The position numbers and the translations under genes were made by a program. A stretch of 64,000 nt of DNA from positions 33,593 to 97,592 of the forward strand of contig NZ_RZUF01000021.1 of the NCBI RefSeq assembly GCF_004005375.1, written 5' to 3'. Position 1 is the stretch's first letter. Every line of letters starts with the position of its first letter. A model generated the notes under the pieces. The model saw nothing but the letters and a program-made list of their open reading frames with translations, ran no database searches and was not told the DNA's origin. This document shows, one piece after another, positions 1 to 5,814 of the stretch. Source of the stretch: Rheinheimera sediminis. Its GTDB lineage: Bacteria; Pseudomonadota; Gammaproteobacteria; Enterobacterales; Alteromonadaceae.

Positions 1-203
1 TGAGTTTTAATAGCCACAGTACGCTGATTGGAAAGGTAAGATAAAAAACTCTCCACATCTGCATCCGAAAGCTGGTTCGGGTGTTGCTTGTGATGAAACA
101 AAATGTAAAACCGGATCCAATACAAATAGGTTTCGACGGTACGCTTGGCATAACGCCGCGACACCATAAACTCCCTGACGTAATCCAAAAAAGGCGAGGC
201 CAT
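1..203 (-). CDS. intI: Integron integrase, N-terminal part (runs off window)
   Basis: Tyrosine recombinase of the integron type, which recombines attI and attC sites to insert and shuffle cassettes. Only the first 67 codons lie in the window; the catalytic domain is beyond base 1. Translating the minus strand from the ATG at 203-201 gives an N-terminus starting MASPFLDYVREFMVSRRYAK, followed by TVETYLYWI, then HHKQHP, and VESFLSYLSNQ further on. This is the SAM-like core-binding domain pattern of Vibrio-type IntI proteins. An AGGAG ribosome-binding site lies 6 bases upstream of the ATG. The gene is divergent from the cassette array, has a LexA box just upstream and an attI-like core site about 220 bases away, the standard integron layout. 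Whether the full gene is intact cannot be seen. Confidence 0.9.
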   Translation of the reverse strand, partial: MASPFLDYVREFMVSRRYAKRTVETYLYWIRFYILFHHKQHPNQLSDADVESFLSYLSNQRTVAIKT

Positions 204-220
204 TTTCCACTCCTGAATAA

Positions 221-236
221 CTGTTTAAATAAACAG
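221..236. promoter_or_regulatory. LexA (SOS) box upstream of intI
   Basis: The sequence CTGTTTAAATAAACAG is a perfect CTGT-N8-ACAG palindrome, the gammaproteobacterial LexA consensus. It lies 18 bases upstream of the intI start codon, where it would cover the integrase promoter. SOS control of integron integrases by LexA is well established in Vibrio and in mobile integrons; control here is inferred from the match and position. Confidence 0.85.
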
Positions 237-432
237 TGGTTCGGTTTGAGTAAAAAATCCACCAACTAGCGTACAGGCTGTATAGATTTTGTCGGGTATA
301 AATTTACTGATTTCAGAAAAAGTTGTTGAAATAGAGGTACATCAGCGTTAATTTGGTATGAGTAAAAATCATGAAAGAAGGCGGAAAAATGTTCGACTTG
401 CGGGCAGAAACCCTTCTATTAAATTGTTAGGC
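237..432 (+). other. attI-like primary recombination region and array promoter area
   Basis: Gene-free stretch between intI and the first cassette. It ends in GTTAGGC (426-432), a perfect GTTRRRY core site where the first cassette begins. A possible cassette promoter has TTGAAA at 326-331 and TAATTT at 349-354 with a 17-base spacer; the -10 match is poor. The outer limits of attI are not definable by eye. Confidence 0.65.
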
Positions 433-437
433 ACTAA

Positions 438-971
438 ATGGATTTCAAGACAGCAGGTATGATTGAGCAACCAAAGAAATTTATTTCTGATACTTTGCGA
501 CCTGATTATCCGCCAATGATGCCTTTGCTTAAACGTGATTGGTCAGGGCTTGCATTCGATCGTAATTTTTATACTGATCTGGCTCCTGACTTTTTATGGG
601 ATGCGTTATTGGCGTTTGAAAATGATCTAGAAGTCGTTGTCATTTCATTCGTAGATCTTGAGTTAGATAAAAAACCTGCATTTGTTCAACCTGATCGTGA
701 ATCACTCTTGTCATATTTGGGCAGTGATTTCCGGTTTACGGCAGACCACTATGTTTTTTCTCAAAAACAGAACTGGGTTTGTAGGTTGGATCAAGATGTC
801 ACTCTTATCTCAGGTCAAACTAAGCTGATTCAACGATTAGTTGATTGTTGTGGTGGATTAGAATCGGTAATGAAAATAATGTCATGCGACTTTGATTCAG
901 GACAAAATGATGAGTGTGGTTTGGAAAAATATTTAATAAGTTTAACGGCAGGGCTTATAAATCGTGCCTAA
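438..971 (+). CDS. Integron cassette 1: hypothetical protein
   Basis: A 177-residue, probably cytosolic protein in the first cassette, and so closest to any attI-borne promoter. I do not recognise its family. It is acidic, lacks a signal peptide or membrane segment, and has several Cys residues in the C-terminal third. The start at 438 is only 6 bases after the attI core site and has no clear ribosome-binding site; an internal Met at codon 8 (459) preceded by GCAGGT is an alternative. The stop codon lies inside the R'' box of the following attC, as is typical of cassette genes. Confidence 0.75.
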   Translation: MDFKTAGMIEQPKKFISDTLRPDYPPMMPLLKRDWSGLAFDRNFYTDLAPDFLWDALLAFENDLEVVVISFVDLELDKKPAFVQPDRESLLSYLGSDFRFTADHYVFSQKQNWVCRLDQDVTLISGQTKLIQRLVDCCGGLESVMKIMSCDFDSGQNDECGLEKYLISLTAGLINRA

Positions 972-1055
972 CAATACGCAGCAATCGCTCCCGTTGGTCG
1001 CTGGGACGCCAAACCCGCTAACGCGTTTTTGTCGCCCGTGTGCTTTGTGTTAAAT
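966..1055 (+). repeat. attC site 1
   Basis: 90-bp imperfect inverted repeat bounded by GCCTAAC (966-972, RYYYAAC) and GTTAAAT (1049-1055, GTTRRRY). Inner arms of the AACA-GCA type pair with TGC-TGTGTT near the right end. It ends cassette 1 and overlaps the stop codon of that gene. Confidence 0.8.
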
Positions 1056-1068
1056 TCCTAGGGAAGCT

Positions 1069-1236
1069 ATGTGCAATTGCAAAGAACAACCCGCTTTGAT
1101 TGATATCAGCAACAATCACTCTGATTTCAAATCAAAGCTTGGCCAACTAGATGTTGGCAAGATGTTTTGGGGGTTGTACACATCATTATTAGTTGTGAAT
1201 GAATTGGTGATGTTTTTCTATTTTTTGATTTTATGA
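1069..1236 (+). CDS. Integron cassette 2: 55-residue small protein
   Basis: Small open frame of 55 codons starting MCNCKEQPALID, with AGGGAAG upstream of the ATG. The C-terminal third is strongly hydrophobic (LVVNELVMFFYFLIL at the end), suggesting one membrane segment. It is the only sensible plus-strand frame between attC 1 and the next attC-like hairpin, so it is the likely payload of this cassette. Family unknown. Short length makes the call uncertain. Confidence 0.5.
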   Translation: MCNCKEQPALIDISNNHSDFKSKLGQLDVGKMFWGLYTSLLVVNELVMFFYFLIL

Positions 1237-1262
1237 ACATTTTTGGTTGGTTCTGATTTGAC

Positions 1263-1393
1263 GGGGCACAGGGCGAGACTTGACCCTCTAGGTGTGCGCT
1301 CGACACTTTGTAAGTTGCCTTTTGTGGTTTTGCTTCGCAAAAGGTTCCCACAAAAATTCAACTTACAAACTGCGCTTGAACCGAACGTTATGT
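1263..1393 (+). repeat. attC-like site 2 with a long perfect hairpin
   Basis: TTTGTAAGTTG (1307-1317) and CAACTTACAAA (1359-1369) form a perfect 11-bp inverted repeat. Inside it TTTTGTGG (1320-1327) pairs with CCACAAAA (1348-1355), and the tip is TTTTGCTTCGCAAAA. GTTATGT at 1387-1393 fits an R' core of Vibrio type. The left R'' box is not clear, so the left limit is approximate. Confidence 0.6.
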
Positions 1394-1396
1394 GCC

Positions 1397-1753
1397 ATGG
1401 AGGTAGCTATTAAACCGAACGCAGATAGTTGGCACTTGATCATTAAAAGTGCCGCGTTTCCGATATTTTTAGTTTTGTTAGCTGCATTAGCGGGCGTTCA
1501 TATCGTCGAATTTGATACTTCTAAGTTTGAGCCATGGTTTGCTTGCCTTAGCTATACAGCGTTATTGCTTGCAACTTTAAGTGAAGTAAAAGAAAAACCG
1601 CAAAAGAAAAACTGGTTCATCAACCAAAACACTAAGACAGAAAAGCACACTTTTTCCATTTGGTCTTTGCGTTGGTTAAAATTGTGGGTGTTTATTTCAT
1701 TAGTTGTTTTTGTTTTCTTCGTTCTTGGGGCGCTCGGCACTAATGGCAAATAA
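1397..1753 (+). CDS. Integron cassette 3: small membrane protein
   Basis: 118 residues starting MEVAIKPNADSW at the ATG four bases after the GTTATGT core; an upstream in-frame extension to 1292 would read through the attC hairpin and is rejected. There are two or three hydrophobic segments, around residues 17-36, 45-60 and 90-112, with a Lys/Asn-rich loop between. Family unknown; an inner-membrane location is inferred. The stop codon is followed directly by the next attC-like site. Confidence 0.75.
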   Translation: MEVAIKPNADSWHLIIKSAAFPIFLVLLAALAGVHIVEFDTSKFEPWFACLSYTALLLATLSEVKEKPQKKNWFINQNTKTEKHTFSIWSLRWLKLWVFISLVVFVFFVLGALGTNGK

Positions 1754-1851
1754 CAAGCAAATTATATCGCGCGCCAGAGCGTGGACCCAAACATATGGGG
1801 CGCTTCGCTATTATGCCTCATGCGTTTACGCCTGATATTTGGGTGTTATTA
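1748..1851 (+). repeat. attC-like site 3
   Basis: About 104 bp. AAATAACAAGC at the left starts like an attC R'' box although the RYYYAAC rule is only partly met. GTTATTA (1845-1851) is a degenerate R' core. GCGCGCC / GGGGCGC and CCCAAACAT / ATATTTGGG give internal complementarity. Position between two cassette genes supports it. Confidence 0.6.
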
Positions 1852-1866
1852 TTTTGGGGATAATCA

Positions 1867-2232
1867 TTGAACTTAGGTAAATGGGATAGCGCACTATTCA
1901 AAAGCTTATTTATTTCAAGCTTAATAATCCCTGTGATTTACCTTTTTGGCGCTAATGAAATCCAAGCATCATATCTCTTTGGTTTTTTAGTCACGTTTTT
2001 ACTGTATTTTGGTGTATTTCTTTTAATTTCGCTTCTTGGGTGGTTGTTAATCGGTTTTCCTACGCATTGGTTCATTTGTAGATTTACCAGCAAGGCTTAT
2101 TTTTATTACGCATTAATACCTGGTTTGTTCCTTGGTATTAGTTACTTTTCTAAAGGACCTTGGTTTCTTGGTGGTATTGCTTTAGCTCAGGCTTTACTAT
2201 TTCGTTATTTTGTATTTAAAATGAAAACGTAA
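1867..2232 (+). CDS. Integron cassette 4: polytopic small membrane protein
   Basis: 121 residues, TTG start preceded by GGGGA at a good distance. Four hydrophobic segments are visible (about residues 12-30, 36-62, 80-96 and 99-117), so this is very probably an inner-membrane protein. I do not recognise a family. It lies between attC-like sites at 1748-1851 and 2227-2320. Confidence 0.75.
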   Translation: MNLGKWDSALFKSLFISSLIIPVIYLFGANEIQASYLFGFLVTFLLYFGVFLLISLLGWLLIGFPTHWFICRFTSKAYFYYALIPGLFLGISYFSKGPWFLGGIALAQALLFRYFVFKMKT

Positions 2233-2320
2233 CAAGTTGCTTACTTTCGTTCCGGCCACAAAAAGCGGGCCTCGACCGGCGCTACCTGCGCTACGCAGCA
2301 GCCAATTAGTTGCGTTATAA
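2227..2320 (+). repeat. attC site 4
   Basis: 94 bp from ACGTAACAAGTTGC to GCGTTATAA. The left end AACAAGTTGC pairs with the right end TTAGTTGCGTTATAA region. The same left sequence AACAAGTTGC recurs in attC sites 5 and 6, showing that these sites are related. Confidence 0.8.
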
Positions 2321-2340
2321 AACAACAGGGAATATGTATC

Positions 2341-2661
2341 GTGGAAGTTATTGCCAAAAAAATATCAAAAAAATCACTTTTCAAACTTCTTTTTATTGGT
2401 TTTACAGTGGGACTAACTATCTTTTCTCTTTTATGTGGTATTGCAGCAACATTTGGAGCTGAGACGATTCAATGGAATGGAGTTTATCGGACTGGTATTG
2501 AAGGTCTTCTGTACAGCATTTTTATGGGGCCAGTGCTTGGGATTGTATTCTCCTGTGTAATATGGGTGGTTCTCGTTCCTGGTTTATGGATTTATTCTTT
2601 CTTCCAACCGCTTAAAGTGTCTTTTAAAAACAGTCTCAATGAGCAACCAAAAGTTGTATAA
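2341..2661 (+). CDS. Integron cassette 5: small membrane protein
   Basis: 106 residues, GTG start with AGGGA nine bases upstream. The N-terminus is basic (MEVIAKKISKKSLFK), followed by hydrophobic segments at about residues 14-37 and 58-86, giving two or three transmembrane helices and a short polar tail. I recall similar proteins as frequent integron cassette products, but assign no function. The stop codon lies within the R'' box of attC 5. Confidence 0.8.
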   Translation: MEVIAKKISKKSLFKLLFIGFTVGLTIFSLLCGIAATFGAETIQWNGVYRTGIEGLLYSIFMGPVLGIVFSCVIWVVLVPGLWIYSFFQPLKVSFKNSLNEQPKVV

Positions 2662-2739
2662 CAAGTTGCTGTTGGTCGCCCCTGCGGATCTGGGACGCTC
2701 AACGCGGTGCATTGTCCGCCCCAAAGCAAATAGTTAGAG
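2656..2739 (+). repeat. attC site 5
   Basis: 84 bp, from GTATAACAAGTTGCTGTTGG to TAGTTAGAG. It begins with the same 20 bases as attC 6 immediately downstream. Confidence 0.8.
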
Positions 2740-2743
2740 TGAT

Positions 2744-2828
2744 GTATAACAAGTTGCTGTTGGCGCCGCAGGGACTGTCTATACGTGGCTTCGCTCTGTT
2801 TCGGTCGCTCCAAGGCAAAGCGTTATGT
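2744..2828 (+). repeat. attC site 6, an apparently gene-less cassette
   Basis: 85 bp, from GTATAACAAGTTGCTGTTGG to GCGTTATGT. Only four bases separate it from attC 5, so the cassette between the two core sites consists of an attC alone with no coding capacity. Confidence 0.75.
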
Positions 2829-2830
2829 GA

Positions 2831-3310
2831 ATGCATGAGTATTTAACGAAGATGCAATTAATCAAGCCCTACACCAGCCATATCGAAAATTTAATGAAAT
2901 GGTTTTCTTGTGAACAAGAACTAAAAGATTGGACTGGGCCTAACTTTAGGTATCCTTACGATTTAGCTTCATTTAGTGCTGATCTTAATTTGGATTCATT
3001 GAACGCATTCTCGCTAGTCGATGATAAATCTAATCTGTTAGCATTTGGTCAATATTATTTGCGGTTAAATAGGTGTCATTTAGCCCGGCTGATAGTAAAT
3101 CCCAATTTTCGAGGAAAAGGGATCGCCAAAGAGTTAATGATGAGGCTTAGTGAATTGGGTACTGCCGAACTAAAAGTTAATACTTGTTCATTGTTTGTTC
3201 TCAAGCACAACAAATCTGCCATTAAAGCTTACGAAAAATTTGGATTTTCAGAGAGTGATTATCCTGATAAGTTACCAATAGATAATTGTAAGTATATGAT
3301 TAAAGGTTAA
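2831..3310 (+). CDS. Integron cassette 7: GNAT-family N-acetyltransferase
   Basis: 159 residues. The acetyl-CoA binding motif A is visible as LIVNPNFRGKGIAKELMMRL (about residues 87-106), with the Q/R-x-x-G-x-G/A signature as RGKGIA. It is followed by NKSAIKAYEKFGF, the typical GNAT motif B end. It transfers an acetyl group from acetyl-CoA to an amine; the substrate is unknown. The ATG at 2831 sits just after the attC 6 core; the Met at codon 8 (2852) is an alternative start. GNATs are among the commonest recognisable integron cassette products. Confidence 0.88.
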   Translation: MHEYLTKMQLIKPYTSHIENLMKWFSCEQELKDWTGPNFRYPYDLASFSADLNLDSLNAFSLVDDKSNLLAFGQYYLRLNRCHLARLIVNPNFRGKGIAKELMMRLSELGTAELKVNTCSLFVLKHNKSAIKAYEKFGFSESDYPDKLPIDNCKYMIKG

Positions 3311-3500
3311 ATTCACATAAAAAGGCCAGTCAGCAACGGCCACTGTGTGGCCTGGGCTTCAAACCCGTTGCGCGTATTTTTCTACTGCTTTGGGCGTTGC
3401 AACACCGGGCCTTTGTACTTTGCCTCAGATCCTTAATGCTCCCGTAGGTGCATCGTCAATGCAGATGTGATGCATTTGACCGTCTTTTTATATGTTATAT
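3305..3500 (+). repeat. Candidate long attC site 7
   Basis: Gene-free stretch with attC-like features: CACATAAAAAGGCC near the left pairs with GTCTTTTTATATG near the right, and GTTATAT at 3494-3500 can serve as an R' core. Several internal inverted repeats occur around GGGCGTTGCAACACC. It is longer than the other sites, so the call is tentative. Confidence 0.5.
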
Positions 3501-3512
3501 GGAATTGTTTTG

Positions 3513-3938
3513 ATGAATACCCTTTTAACTCTGTTGTGGAATATTGGTGCAGCAATCTTTTGGTGTGGCTTAGTGTTGTTTTTGGCAATTTGGGGTCTTG
3601 GTTCACTGCTCATCAGTGGTTGTTCATTTGATGAGTATGCGGAATTATATTCTCCGGATAAAAAGATGCGAGCTGTTGTTGTGAATGCGGACTGTGGAGC
3701 CACAACAAACTGGCAAACTCAAATTTTTGTCGAAAAATCAGATGGAACTAAAAGCACAGATAATGTGATTCGGCTTGATGGTCATCCAAAAGATTTGGAT
3801 TATTCCATGCAGTGGCTGAAAAATGATCAGCTGCTTATCTCTGATTTTGATTTTGACAAAATGCTTGAAGTGAAAAGACAAAGTTGGGGGCCTGACTTTG
3901 TCGAGATAAGTTTCAAAGTAAAAGGCAGTGAAGGCTAA
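3513..3938 (+). CDS. Last candidate cassette: membrane-anchored hypothetical protein
   Basis: 141 residues from the ATG at 3513. One hydrophobic helix (residues 5-33), then SGCSFDEYAELYSPDKKMRA and a soluble domain resembling small DUF5412-like proteins (tentative). Two conserved-looking Cys residues flank the anchor and the domain start. The soluble part may face the periplasm. No attC site is recognisable downstream, so this may be the array end or a cassette that lost its attC. Confidence 0.7.
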   Translation: MNTLLTLLWNIGAAIFWCGLVLFLAIWGLGSLLISGCSFDEYAELYSPDKKMRAVVVNADCGATTNWQTQIFVEKSDGTKSTDNVIRLDGHPKDLDYSMQWLKNDQLLISDFDFDKMLEVKRQSWGPDFVEISFKVKGSEG

Positions 3939-4093
3939 GCGTGCTGCACAGGGATGGTGAGTGAAACCTGAGCTCAGGATAAAGAGCGCGGCAGACGAAA
4001 GTAGTGTTGGTTTGTGGCATTGCAGTGCCGCAGTGCAGTTTGGTCTGGGCTTTTTGTTGCCCACTTTGACGGTTTCTAAAAGGATTTTTACTT

Positions 4094-4405
4094 ATGAGAA
4101 TATTTCTGGTTCATGTTCTTTTGTTCAGTGCTGGTGCTTTTGCAATAGATTCAGAGCACTGTGATAGCGGTTATCCTATTGCGGCGGCGAGGCAAGGTAT
4201 AGAAGGTTTTGTTCAATTAGGATTTGATATCAGTACCGAAGGCAAGCCGGTCAATATTAAGGTGATAAAGTCAGAACCTGCAGGGGTTTTTGATGAACCA
4301 GCTAAGTGTGCCTTGTCAAAATGGCAGTACTCGCCAAAGATCGAAAATGGCGTCGCAGTAACAGAAATTGGAGTGAAAGTACAATTGGATTGGGATTTGA
4401 ACTAG
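4094..4405 (+). CDS. Secreted TonB C-terminal-domain-like protein
   Basis: 103 residues. A signal peptide (residues 1-17, ending GAFA) is followed directly by a TonB-C-like fold: GYPIAAARQGIEGFVQLGFD, then GKPVNIKVIKSEP and the C-terminal KWQYSPKIENG, equivalent to the YP-AR-GxGxVxLxFxI...W+Y P motif of energy transducers. It lacks the transmembrane anchor and the Pro-rich spacer of TonB, so it is a free periplasmic TonB-C domain, role unknown. Two Cys residues (after the signal peptide and in KCALSKW) may form a disulfide. It stands alone. Confidence 0.75.
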   Translation: MRIFLVHVLLFSAGAFAIDSEHCDSGYPIAAARQGIEGFVQLGFDISTEGKPVNIKVIKSEPAGVFDEPAKCALSKWQYSPKIENGVAVTEIGVKVQLDWDLN

Positions 4406-4662
4406 GCAGTGTTGAGGTTGTAAGAGTGCTGTTGTGGCAGTCTGGCCGGTTTTTATTCAAAGCCATCCGAGAGCAGTCACGTTATTCCTGACAAACAAGT
4501 GCTGATGCTGCAGAAAAGCAGGCTTGGCTTGATAAGGGCACATATGCTCGGCGTTTTTTCACTGCAATTACTGCCATGGCCCGGTGTAAAAAGACCGCCT
4601 GGACAGTTTATGGCGTATAAAATTTAGGTTATTGCTGACTTAGTTCAGCCGAAGGATAGGTA

Positions 4663-5586
4663 ATGAGAAAATGGATGATCTCAGGTGTCTTTGTCGTCCT
4701 TTTCATTGTGCTGGCGCGGCAACCAAACATCGAGTTGACTGAACAGGGAAGAGTGATCTCATACAAGGGGTTAGTTCAACCTACCAGCTATGTTGAGGTG
4801 GAGAGCCATAGCTGCACCGCGGACAAACTGGTCCGTGTGGAGCATCCTTATATTGAAAATACACTACCTGCAATAGCCCGGGCATTTGAGCTGGGGGCTG
4901 ATACCATCCATCTGAATGTGCAAGTGACTGCGGATAATAAACTGGCCATTTTCCATGACTGGACTTTGGATTGTCGCACCGATGGTCAAGGGGTTACCTC
5001 CGAACAACGCATGGACTATCTGAAAACACTGGACCTTGGCTATGGTTATCGTATTGTCGGTTCCGAGCTGTATCCGTTTCGGGGTAAAGGTGTTGGATTG
5101 ATGGTCTCATTGTCCGAAGTGATGCGGCACTTTCCGGAAAAAGACTTTCTAATCAATATGAAAACTAAACAGCCAAGAGCTATTAAAGTCTTAGTTGGCT
5201 ATCTGGCTGGATTAACTAGCGCTGAGCTGGGCAGGCTTAGTTTTATCGGTGATCAGCAGATCAATGATGCGATATCTGCACAATTTTCTGTACCCAAAGT
5301 TTATTCGCAGCAGATAGCGAAGCAATGTTTACTGGACTATCTGCTTTTTGGCTGGACCAGGCTTTATCCTGACTCTTGCCGCCATAAAACTATTATTCTT
5401 CCCGAAAAATATGGGAAATATTTGTGGGGTTGGCCTGAACAGTTTGCTGCCAGGGCTCAGGCTAATCAAAGCCAGGTCTATCTTTACCAGACCTCAGAAC
5501 CTTACAAAACAAGCTCTGATTTACGTAACAAAGGGATTGGACTTTTTACGGGGGATTTAGCCAGCGTAATGAGGGCTAAGAACTAA
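4663..5586 (+). CDS. Glycerophosphodiester phosphodiesterase-like protein, divergent active site
   Basis: 307 residues with an N-terminal hydrophobic segment (about 4-19) that anchors or exports it. The GDPD fold is recognisable: IENTLPAIARAFELGADTIH, VTADNKLAIFHDWTLDCRTD, and later FLINMKTK. Canonical enzymes have an HRG motif before ENT and an E-x-D metal pair after GAD. Here HRG is replaced by VEHPY and E-x-D by H-L-N, while the second His-Asp (FHDW) is kept. It may hydrolyse a different phosphodiester or bind another metal, or belong to a distinct subfamily. It is unrelated in detail to the canonical GlpQ encoded at 56-57 kb. Confidence 0.75.
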   Translation: MRKWMISGVFVVLFIVLARQPNIELTEQGRVISYKGLVQPTSYVEVESHSCTADKLVRVEHPYIENTLPAIARAFELGADTIHLNVQVTADNKLAIFHDWTLDCRTDGQGVTSEQRMDYLKTLDLGYGYRIVGSELYPFRGKGVGLMVSLSEVMRHFPEKDFLINMKTKQPRAIKVLVGYLAGLTSAELGRLSFIGDQQINDAISAQFSVPKVYSQQIAKQCLLDYLLFGWTRLYPDSCRHKTIILPEKYGKYLWGWPEQFAARAQANQSQVYLYQTSEPYKTSSDLRNKGIGLFTGDLASVMRAKN

Positions 5587-5591
5587 TTACC

Positions 5592-5788
5592 CTGATCTCG
5601 GGATAAGCCGCGCCACTGAATCGACATCTTTGTGCGTCTCGCTGCGTTGCTCTATTCAGCCAATTAGATAGAGCGCCTTGAGTCTCAAAAAATTTGTATA
5701 CTCAGTCAGCCAAGGCTGCATATAGTCAGAATTAAAAAGTTAAATCGACGAAGGTCGACGCTCATTAGTCCGTGCTCAGGTTTATCAG
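5592..5788 (-). repeat. Dispersed ~200-bp repeat, copy A
   Basis: Minus-oriented copy of a repeat also found at 18.8, 43.0 and 63.8 kb. The plus strand starts CTGATCTCGGGATAAGCCGC, contains the shared core GCTGCGTTGCTCT, then AGCGCCTTGAG, and ends with TCGACGAAGGTCGACGCTCA and a degenerate inverted copy of the start (CTCAGGTTTATCAG). It fills the whole gap between two convergent genes. Confidence 0.75.
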
Positions 5789-5814
5789 ATAAGACGAAGC
5801 GCCACATTCAGCAG

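Noticed and set aside
7..210. 67-codon minus-strand frame at the left edge
   Set aside because: The neighbouring minus-strand frame starting at 203 encodes the integron integrase with a proper ribosome-binding site; this one is its shadow.
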